NCBI GenBank assembly: GCA_964390795.1
Contig: CAYMLQ010000204.1
Span: forward strand, 1-10,392
Length of the DNA stretch: 10,392 nt
From: CAYMLQ01 sp964390795
Lineage (GTDB): Bacteria; Verrucomicrobiota; Kiritimatiellia; RFP12; UBA1067
Direction: 5' to 3'
Shown: piece after piece, positions 4,524-10,392 of the stretch
Layout of the letters: each line of letters begins with the position of its first letter
Position numbering within the stretch: the stretch's first letter is position 1
Translations under genes and position numbers: made by a program
Notes under the pieces: generated by a model
Told to the model about the DNA's origin: nothing
What the model saw: the letters and a program-made list of their open reading frames with translations, nothing else
The model's database searches: none

Positions 4524-5975
4524 ATGCGAAAACGACTGATAGGGGTTGTTCTGCTTGCCGGTGTGGCGTGCGGCTTGGTTCAAGGGGCCGAGTGCAAGCC
4601 GATGAACGTGTTGCTGATCACGGCGGACGATCTGGGCATGCAGCTTTCCTGCTATGGCGATCCGTACATCCAGACGCCGCATCTGGACGCCCTGGCCGCG
4701 TCGGGTGTCCGTTACAAGACCGGCTACATTGCGCAGTCATCCTGCAGCCCGTCACGGGCTGCCATTTTCACAGGCCTTTTTCCGCATACAAACGGACACA
4801 TCGGCTTGGCGAAACCGAACAATCCGCCGTTGAAACAGGAGTACCAGGACAAGACCATCCCGGCCCTGCTGAAAAATGAGGGGTACCGGACGGGGCTCAT
4901 CGGCAAGTTGCACGTGAATCCCGAGACGTGCTTCCCCTTCGATTTCCGCGTAAACAAGGACCAGATCGGCAAAGGCGGCTCGCGCAACGCGCGCGGCGTC
5001 GCGGCGCAGGCGAGGAAATTCCTTTCCGAGGACGCGTCGAAGCCCTTTTTCCTGATGGTGAACTTTTTGGATCCCCATCGCGAGTTCATCCGGCAGTTGG
5101 ACGGCATTCCGGAGAAGCCCTTTGTCAAAGGCGACTTTCCGGCGTGGCCCTTCCAGCAGGTGAGCGGCGACCCGGTGCTGCAGGACATCGCCGACTACTA
5201 CAACTGCGTCAGCAGGCTCGATACGGGCGTGGGTCTGCTGCTAGACGTGATCAAGGAGCAGGGCAAGGAGGACGAGACGCTCGTGATCTTCCTGAGCGAC
5301 AACGGGCCGCCCTTTGCTCGGGGCAAAACATTCTGCTACGAGGCCAGCCTCCAGACGCCCTTCATTCTGCGCTGGCCCGGCGTCACAAAAGTCGGCGCGG
5401 TCAGCGACGCGATGGTTCTCTCTGTGGACATCCTGCCGACCATCCTGGACGCCCTCGGGATTCAACCTCCCGGCGGACTTCAAGGCCGCACACTTCGGCC
5501 CGTGGCGACGGGTGCCGTGCCCGGTGATTGGCGCACAACCCTGGCGGGTGAATTTCACCAGCATGGCGAAAATCCTTTCTTCCCGCGTCGCGCCATACGC
5601 GATGGTCAGTACAAGCTCATCCACAACCTTCTCGCCGGCAAGCTGACGATCAAGATCAACGTTGACGGCGACAAGGCGCCTGCTGCTGCTCAGACTGAGG
5701 CCAATAACGGAACGACCGCGCAACAGGCCATAGCGCGTTGCGCCAATCCTCCCGAGTGGGAACTCTACGACCTGTCGAAAGACCCGTGCGAGTTCCGCAA
5801 TCTGGCGGACGGTCCGGAACACGTCGCGACCCTGAAGCGGCTGCAGGGTCTGCTGCTGGCCTGGCAGCGAGAGACGCAGGACCCCTTCCTTGATCCAGCC
5901 GCTGTGGCGAAACGACACAGCGAGGTGAACGACGCCAGCAACGTTTCAGTCAAGAAGAAGGGAAAGAAGAAATAG
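4524..5975 (+). CDS. Secreted sulfamidase-like sulfatase (S1 family), 483 aa
   Basis: Hydrolyses sulfate from a sugar, probably an N- or O-sulfated glycan. A Sec signal peptide covers residues 1-22 (RKRLIGVVLLAGVACGLVQG). Metal-binding D35 and D36 lie in LLITADDLG. The sulfatase signature CSPSR is at 74-78, and Cys74 is the residue converted to formylglycine. Other active-site matches are K128 and H130 (IGKLHVNPET), H185 in DPH, D259 and N260 in SDNG, and K268. Several blocks resemble animal N-sulfoglucosamine sulfohydrolase (SGSH): SSCSPSRA, the GKxHVxPET block, DxGVGLxL, and C-terminal WELYDxSxDP. Length is also similar (about 500). Residues 377-410 are a less conserved insert. The ATG at 4524 follows GGAGG (4514-4518) and starts the signal peptide; the frame is open 78 codons further upstream but without a gene-like start. 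It is first in the operon. Sulfatase class is certain; substrate is inferred. Confidence 0.9.
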   Translation: MRKRLIGVVLLAGVACGLVQGAECKPMNVLLITADDLGMQLSCYGDPYIQTPHLDALAASGVRYKTGYIAQSSCSPSRAAIFTGLFPHTNGHIGLAKPNNPPLKQEYQDKTIPALLKNEGYRTGLIGKLHVNPETCFPFDFRVNKDQIGKGGSRNARGVAAQARKFLSEDASKPFFLMVNFLDPHREFIRQLDGIPEKPFVKGDFPAWPFQQVSGDPVLQDIADYYNCVSRLDTGVGLLLDVIKEQGKEDETLVIFLSDNGPPFARGKTFCYEASLQTPFILRWPGVTKVGAVSDAMVLSVDILPTILDALGIQPPGGLQGRTLRPVATGAVPGDWRTTLAGEFHQHGENPFFPRRAIRDGQYKLIHNLLAGKLTIKINVDGDKAPAAAQTEANNGTTAQQAIARCANPPEWELYDLSKDPCEFRNLADGPEHVATLKRLQGLLLAWQRETQDPFLDPAAVAKRHSEVNDASNVSVKKKGKKK

Positions 5976-5978
5976 ATT

Positions 5979-6986
5979 ATGACTACACGCTCATCCGTTC
6001 TGAGAGGAAGCGACGTCTTGTCTGCTCAACTTGTGCTCGCCCTCGCGCTGGCTGCCCCGCTGGCCGCTCAGGAACTCCCCAAGGCTAAGGCGAAGCACGA
6101 GGCCGCCAAGGTGACAGCGGACGCCTATGCGCCCGACGTGCCCAAGCCCACGCTGTCGGACATCCGTTACGGTGAGCATGAGCGCAACGTGCTGGATTTT
6201 TGGAAGGCCGACTCCAGCGAACCCGCGCCCCTGGTGTTCGTCATCCACGGTGGCGGCTGGACGCACGGCAGCAAGGAACGAAGCGGAAAAAACGGCGATG
6301 TCGACGCCCTGCTCAAGGCCGGCATTTCGGTGGTCGCCATCAACTACCGCCTGATCAAACTCAGCGCGCCCTACAGCGAGCCGCCTGTCAAGGCGCCGCT
6401 CCACGACGCCGCGCGCGCCCTGCAGTTCGTGCGCAGCAAGGCCGCCGAATGGAACATCGACAAGACCCGCATTGGCGCCGCTGGCGGCTCGGCAGGCGGC
6501 TGCTCGAGCCTCTGGCTCGCCTTTCACGACGATCTGGCCGACCCGAAGTCTGCCGATCCGGTCGCCCGCGAGTCCACCCGCCTGGCCTGCGCGGCGGTCT
6601 CCGCCCCGCAGACGACGCTCGATCCGGCCCAGATGAAGGAGTGGACCCCCAGCAGCACCTACGGCGGCCACGCGTTCGGATTCGCATCCTTCGCGGAATT
6701 CATCGCTAACCGCGAAAAGATTCTGCCGCTGATCGCCGAGTATTCCCCTTATGCGCTCGTCTCAGTCGGCGATCCAGGCGTCTACATGATCTACAGGGCC
6801 GCGCCGGCGCTCGGACAGAATCTGAAGGATTCGACGCACACCTCCAATTTCGGCGTCAAGCTCGCCGAGCATTGCGCCACCAAGGGGGTCGACACGGAAC
6901 TCGTCTACCCCGGCGCATCGAACGTGGTTCATGCCACAGCGACGGACTACCTGATCGCCAAGCTCAAACCCAAAGGAGTGAAATGA
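5979..6986 (+). CDS. Secreted alpha/beta-hydrolase (esterase), 335 aa
   Basis: Carboxylesterase-type hydrolase, probably removing acyl groups from a sugar or peptide outside the cytoplasm. A Sec signal peptide ends near residue 30 (LVLALALAAPLAAQ). The oxyanion-hole motif HGGGW is at 90-94 and the nucleophile elbow GGSAGG at 169-174 (Ser171). His318 (SNVVHAT) is the likely catalytic histidine and Asp284 (LKDSTHT) the likely acid; these last two are placed by order, not by alignment. This is the layout of BD-FAE/hormone-sensitive-lipase-like esterases. It starts three bases after the sulfatase stop, with only a weak purine-rich ribosome site inside that gene, and overlaps the next start by four bases, so it is co-translated. 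Context suggests deacylation of a sulfated polysaccharide before or after desulfation. Confidence 0.85.
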   Translation: MTTRSSVLRGSDVLSAQLVLALALAAPLAAQELPKAKAKHEAAKVTADAYAPDVPKPTLSDIRYGEHERNVLDFWKADSSEPAPLVFVIHGGGWTHGSKERSGKNGDVDALLKAGISVVAINYRLIKLSAPYSEPPVKAPLHDAARALQFVRSKAAEWNIDKTRIGAAGGSAGGCSSLWLAFHDDLADPKSADPVARESTRLACAAVSAPQTTLDPAQMKEWTPSSTYGGHAFGFASFAEFIANREKILPLIAEYSPYALVSVGDPGVYMIYRAAPALGQNLKDSTHTSNFGVKLAEHCATKGVDTELVYPGASNVVHATATDYLIAKLKPKGVK

Positions 6987-8848
6987 CCATGCGCCACACG
7001 CGTATGCTTCTCGCCTCCCTGCTGCTGGTGCCGCTGTCCGCGCTGAACGCCGCCGACGCGCCAGCAAAGAGGCCCAACATTCTTTGGCTTTCCAGCGAGG
7101 ATCACGGCCCACAGATGGGCTGTTACGGCGACGCTTACGCGACCACGCCCAATTTGGACGCGCTCGCCGCCCGCGGCATGATCTTCACGCACGCGTGGTC
7201 CTGTGCGCCGGTGTGCGCACCGGCCCGGACAACGATTATTTCCGGGATGTTCCCCACCGCCATGGGTGCCGAGCACATGCGCAGCGAGGTGCCCATGCCT
7301 GCCGGCAAAAAGATGTTTCCGCAGTTTCTCAGCGAGTCGGGCTATTATTGCAGCAATAGCGGCAAGGAAGACTACAACCTGATCAAGCCCGGCCAGGTAT
7401 GGGATGGGAAACACTGGAGGGAGCGTAAGCCGGGCCAGCCGTTCTTCGCCGTTTTCAATAGTACGACCAGCCACGAAAGCCGGCTCCGGGAGCGGCCGCA
7501 CCAGGCAGTCCATGACCCAGCCAAGGTCCGCGTGCCCGCCTATCATCCCGACACGCCCGAAGTCCGGCAGGACTGGGCGCAGTATTACGACACGGTCACC
7601 ACGGTGGACGCCAGTGCGGGCAAGTGCCTCAAGGATCTTGCGAATGCAGGTCTCGCGGAGGAGACGATCGTGTTTTACTGGGCGGACCACGGAGGCGGCA
7701 TGCCTCGCAGCAAGCGGTGGCCGTGCAACTCGGGACTGCAGGTGCCGGTGATCGTCTATTTCCCGGAGAAGTGGCGGGGGCTCGCGCCGAAGGAATACGC
7801 ACCCGGGGCCAAGTCCGACCGCCTGATCAGCTTCGTCGATTTTGCGCCCACCCTGCTCAGTTTGGCGGACATCAAGCCTCCGGACTGGATGCACGGGCAC
7901 GCCTTCGCAGGCAAATATCAAGAGGCCCCGCAACCCTTCATCTATGGCTTCCGCGGCCGCATGGACGAGCGCACCGACATGGTCCGCAGCGTGACCGACG
8001 GCCGCTATGTCTATCTGCGCAACTACATGCTGCACCGCTCGCAGGGCCAGCACGTGAGCTATCAGTTCAAGACGCCGACCACGCAGATCTGGTGGAAACT
8101 ATTTGCCGATGGCAAGACCACCGAAGCGCAGTCCCTGTTCTGGAAAACACCCAAGTCACCGGAAGAACTCTACGACCTCGAAACCGACCCCGACGAAGTC
8201 CGCAATCTCGCCGATGCGCCCGAGCATCAGGCCACCTTGCGGAAAATGCGGCAGGCGCAACAGGACCTCGCCCGCAGAATCCGGGACATCGGCTTCCTCG
8301 CCGAGGCCGAGGTGCATGCGCGTTCCGGCAACGATGCGCCCTACGACATGGGCCACAATCCCAAGCGCTACGATTTCGCGCGCATCTTCGCTGCCGCCGA
8401 ACTCGCCTCCTCGCTCAAGCCGGAGGCGGTCCCGGAACTGAGCAACGATCTGCGCGAGGCCGACAGCGGCGTCCGCTACTGGGGTGCTGCCGGTCTCCTG
8501 ATGCGCGGTCAGGCTGCGGTGGACACCTGTAAGACCGGACTGCGCGCCGCGCTGGCTGATTCCTCCGTTAGCGTGCGCGTGGTCGCCGCCGAAGCCCTCG
8601 GGCGCTATGGTGACGCGGCCGACCTCCAGCTTGCCTTGACGGCGTTGAAGGAAGCCGCCGATCCTACTCGGACCAATGTCTACGTCGCACTCGCCGCCAT
8701 GAACGCCCTTGACGCGCTTGGTGCCAAGGCGGCGCCAATCCTGAGCGAGATGCGAGCATTACCAACCAAGGATCCCAAGGCCCCTGAGCGTGCTAACGGA
8801 TACATGGGCAGCTTGAAGACCTCGGTTTTAAGCCATGAGCGCGACTAG
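6983..8848 (+). CDS. Secreted sulfatase with C-terminal HEAT-like domain, 621 aa
   Basis: S1-family sulfatase. The signal peptide covers about residues 1-23 (MLLASLLLVPLSALNA). The first metal site is Glu-Asp rather than Asp-Asp (SSEDHG, D40), as in a known subgroup with 'SEDH'. The signature is CAPAR at 78-82, with Cys78 as the formylglycine precursor and Ala in place of the usual fourth-position Ser. DHG is at 235-237 and K244 completes the site. ELYDLETDPDEVRNLAD at 395-411 closes the catalytic domain. Residues about 465-600 are helical repeats rich in Ala and Leu (VRYWGAAGLL, VRVVAAEALG, VYVALAAMNALDALG), reading as HEAT repeats that may bind a partner or substrate. The ATG overlaps the esterase stop (ATGA) with AAAGGAG four bases upstream; an ATG two codons later is also possible. 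Substrate unknown. The frame stops at TAG and continues open beyond it. Confidence 0.88.
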   Translation: MTMRHTRMLLASLLLVPLSALNAADAPAKRPNILWLSSEDHGPQMGCYGDAYATTPNLDALAARGMIFTHAWSCAPVCAPARTTIISGMFPTAMGAEHMRSEVPMPAGKKMFPQFLSESGYYCSNSGKEDYNLIKPGQVWDGKHWRERKPGQPFFAVFNSTTSHESRLRERPHQAVHDPAKVRVPAYHPDTPEVRQDWAQYYDTVTTVDASAGKCLKDLANAGLAEETIVFYWADHGGGMPRSKRWPCNSGLQVPVIVYFPEKWRGLAPKEYAPGAKSDRLISFVDFAPTLLSLADIKPPDWMHGHAFAGKYQEAPQPFIYGFRGRMDERTDMVRSVTDGRYVYLRNYMLHRSQGQHVSYQFKTPTTQIWWKLFADGKTTEAQSLFWKTPKSPEELYDLETDPDEVRNLADAPEHQATLRKMRQAQQDLARRIRDIGFLAEAEVHARSGNDAPYDMGHNPKRYDFARIFAAAELASSLKPEAVPELSNDLREADSGVRYWGAAGLLMRGQAAVDTCKTGLRAALADSSVSVRVVAAEALGRYGDAADLQLALTALKEAADPTRTNVYVALAAMNALDALGAKAAPILSEMRALPTKDPKAPERANGYMGSLKTSVLSHERD

Positions 8849-8854
8849 AAGCAT

Positions 8855-8971
8855 GCAACGGGCAATCGGTTTAAGTTCGACACGGCCAATGAGTGGCTTT
8901 ACAACGGCGGTTTTGCACAGTACATCGGTTCAAAAGGTGTGTTCGAGAAGAAGAAAGCGGTCCAGGAATGA
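8855..8971 (+). pseudogene. Orphan coding tail between sulfatase and oxidoreductase
   Basis: The 155-base gap is open from just after the sulfatase stop. In the sulfatase's own frame, after TAG (8846-8848), it reads KH, then ATGNRFKFDTANEWLYNGGF, then AQYIGSKGVFEKKKAVQE and a TGA at 8969-8971. The composition and codon choice look like real protein, and the stop falls 18 bases before the oxidoreductase's ribosome binding site. No start codon or ribosome site of its own is present. I read it as the 3' end of a gene whose body was deleted when the upstream genes arrived. The RFKFD...YNG segment is faintly like the last strand of Gfo/Idh/MocA proteins. The other reading is amber readthrough extending the sulfatase by about 41 residues. 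Confidence 0.45.
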
Positions 8972-9003
8972 ATCTGCATTAACAACCCAAGGAGGAGTAA
9001 TCA

Positions 9004-10350
9004 ATGCAATTGAATCGTAGAAGCGTGTTGAAGGGGCTTGCGTGTGCGGGTGCGCCGCTGATTTTGCCTTCTCGTGTTTGGGCTCAGGGAACCAAGGCTA
9101 ATGCGAAGATCCGTGTCGGATGCGTGGGCATGGGCACGCAGATGAGAGGGGTAGCGGGCGGGTTCCGCTCTCAGGATGGTGTCGAGATCGTCGCGGTATG
9201 TGACGTGGACACCACACGCCGTACCGCATCGTATGAGGCGTTGAAGGAAGCCTATAAGAACGGCGGGCCTGAAGTTAAGGCCTATACGGATTATCGTGAG
9301 TTGCTGGCAGACAAGTCCATTGATGTGGTCATTGTCGCAACGCCTGATCACTGGCATGCGATTGTCACGGTCGAGGCCTTGAAGGCCGGCAAGGATGTCT
9401 ATTGCGAGAAGCCGCTGACCCATAACATCAAAGAAGCGATCGCCGTTATGGATGCGGTGAAAAAAAACAATCGCGTCCTGCAGACCGGCTCGATGCAGCG
9501 TTCTTCCCATCAGGAATTCCGCGTGGCCTGCGAATTGGTCAGAAACAATGTGCTGGGCAAGCTCAAGACCATCGAAATCAACATCGGCGGTCCGGCCATC
9601 CCGTATGACTTGAAGGGAGAGGCTCTGGAGCAGGGGCTCGACTGGGACAAGTGGTGCGGTCCCGCACCCGTGGTGCCTTACAACCCGGTTCTATCTCCGC
9701 GTGGCGTGCATAAAGGGTTCCCTGGCTGGCGCCGATATCGCGAATTTGCGACCGGCATGATCGGGGACTGGGGTGCGCATCACATCGATATCGCCCACTG
9801 GGGCATGGGCATGGATGACAGCGGTCCCATCGAGATCCTTCCCTCCGCGAATCCGAAAAATACGGATGGCGTGTCGATGAAGTATGCCAACGGTGTGACA
9901 CTCACGCATATAGCCAAAGGCAACGGACTGAAATTTGTCGGCGAGAACGGTGCGGTCTTCGCTGCACGCGGCAAATTCCACCTTATGATGGAAGGCAAGG
10001 ATTTCGTACGTTTCATTGACAAGGAGCAGGACAAGACGATCTCGTGTGAAGGCGCTTATACCAAAGCCACAAAGACCTTCCTGAAGGATGCGAAGGTAAA
10101 GCTGGAGGTCAGTAGGAACCATATCGGCAACTTCCTGGCCTGCGTCAGGACGCGCACCGCAAAGCCCATCACCAGCGAGCTGGTCGGCGGGCACACGGCA
10201 ATTGCCTGCCACCTGATGAGCCAGGCCTACTACAACAAGCAGCGCATGTGCTGGGATCCGCAGGCCTTCGCCTTTACGAATGGCACGGGCAATCCAGCAT
10301 GGTTGACGCGCAACTATCGTGGGGACGCGACGCTCCCATCGCCACGCTGA
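9004..10350 (+). CDS. Tat-exported Gfo/Idh/MocA oxidoreductase, 448 aa
   Basis: NAD(P)-dependent sugar oxidoreductase family. The N-terminus has a twin-arginine signal (NRRSVLKG, R5 and R6, then a hydrophobic stretch to about 27, AQ), so it folds with its cofactor and is exported by Tat. The Rossmann motif GCVGMGTQMRG is at 39-49 and the strand-end acid is in VCDVD (D67). ATPDHWHA (112-119) and EKPL (135-138) are the family's NAD and catalytic-Lys motifs. GDWGAHHIDIAHWG (254-267) supplies the histidine-containing catalytic block. Length is normal for exported members. AAGGAGGAG (8989-8996) lies seven bases before ATG, a strong site. Codon use is less GC-rich than in the sulfatases, hinting at a different origin. 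Exported Gfo/Idh proteins often act with sulfatases and glycosidases, but substrate is unknown. Confidence 0.92.
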   Translation: MQLNRRSVLKGLACAGAPLILPSRVWAQGTKANAKIRVGCVGMGTQMRGVAGGFRSQDGVEIVAVCDVDTTRRTASYEALKEAYKNGGPEVKAYTDYRELLADKSIDVVIVATPDHWHAIVTVEALKAGKDVYCEKPLTHNIKEAIAVMDAVKKNNRVLQTGSMQRSSHQEFRVACELVRNNVLGKLKTIEINIGGPAIPYDLKGEALEQGLDWDKWCGPAPVVPYNPVLSPRGVHKGFPGWRRYREFATGMIGDWGAHHIDIAHWGMGMDDSGPIEILPSANPKNTDGVSMKYANGVTLTHIAKGNGLKFVGENGAVFAARGKFHLMMEGKDFVRFIDKEQDKTISCEGAYTKATKTFLKDAKVKLEVSRNHIGNFLACVRTRTAKPITSELVGGHTAIACHLMSQAYYNKQRMCWDPQAFAFTNGTGNPAWLTRNYRGDATLPSPR

Positions 10351-10367
10351 AGAAATAGGAGGTCAGC

Positions 10368-10392
10368 ATGCATATTGCTTGGATAACTGCTT
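10368..10392 (+). CDS. Start of a further gene, cut by the window edge
   Basis: ATG at 10368 follows AGGAGG (10357-10362) with a five-base spacer, 17 bases after the oxidoreductase stop. Only eight codons are visible (MHIAWITA), too few to identify. It probably belongs to the same operon. Confidence 0.55.

Noticed and set aside
6947..8053. Minus-strand frame of 368 codons inside the second sulfatase
   Set aside because: It is the antisense shadow of a gene with clear sulfatase motifs; no family features are visible in it.
1..10392. CRISPR array, rRNA or complete tRNA gene
   Set aside because: No regularly spaced repeats of 25-40 bases and no rRNA-like or full cloverleaf sequence were seen; only the tRNA 3' fragment at 4002-4026.

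Overview
The window joins a mobile genetic element (about 1-4026) to a chromosomal gene cluster of a glycan-degrading bacterium (4524-10392). The right half has secreted S1-family sulfatases, a secreted esterase and a Tat-exported Gfo/Idh/MocA oxidoreductase, with good Shine-Dalgarno sites and high GC. This suggests the Planctomycetota-Verrucomicrobiota-Lentisphaerota-Kiritimatiellota group. The phylum call is an inference from gene content, not from a marker gene.

Left region (1-4026). A minus-strand operon runs from 3268 down to about 431. In transcription order it encodes: a ribbon-helix-helix (RHH) protein; an excisionase/AlpA-like helix-turn-helix protein; an 85-aa unknown; an intact ASCH-domain protein; a four-cysteine zinc-ribbon protein; a 40-aa single-pass membrane peptide; a 134-aa RHH-like protein; a cysteine-containing 117-aa protein; a Cys-rich 111-aa protein; and a degenerate, truncated second ASCH copy. 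Two further RHH genes lie on the plus strand, one at each end of the operon (212-412 and 3395-3631). The intergenic region between the divergent RHH genes (3269-3394) is dense in direct and inverted repeats placed on candidate promoters, like a small regulatory switch. Past the last RHH gene is an AT-richer stretch with iterated short motifs. It ends at 4002-4026 in the 3' end of a tRNA gene lacking its 5' part, the usual mark of an integrated element's junction. No integrase is in the window; if this reading is right, the integrase and the intact tRNA lie to the left.

Junction region (4027-4523). This holds a broken PD-(D/E)XK (RecB/Cas4-like) nuclease fragment in two reading frames, short tandem repeats, a C9 tract forming a G+C hairpin, and the leader of the sulfatase operon.

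Right region (4524-10392). All genes are on the plus strand and closely spaced: a sulfamidase-like sulfatase, an alpha/beta-hydrolase (3-bp gap), a second sulfatase with a C-terminal HEAT-like domain (4-bp overlap), then 155 bp later a Tat-signal oxidoreductase and the first codons of another gene. The 155-bp gap holds an open, coding-like stretch of 39 codons ending just before the oxidoreductase's ribosome binding site. It looks like the tail of a deleted gene, or possibly a readthrough extension of the sulfatase. Together these genes probably desulfate, deacylate and oxidise sugars of a sulfated polysaccharide outside the cytoplasm. Both sulfatases have the cysteine that must be converted to formylglycine by a maturase not seen here.
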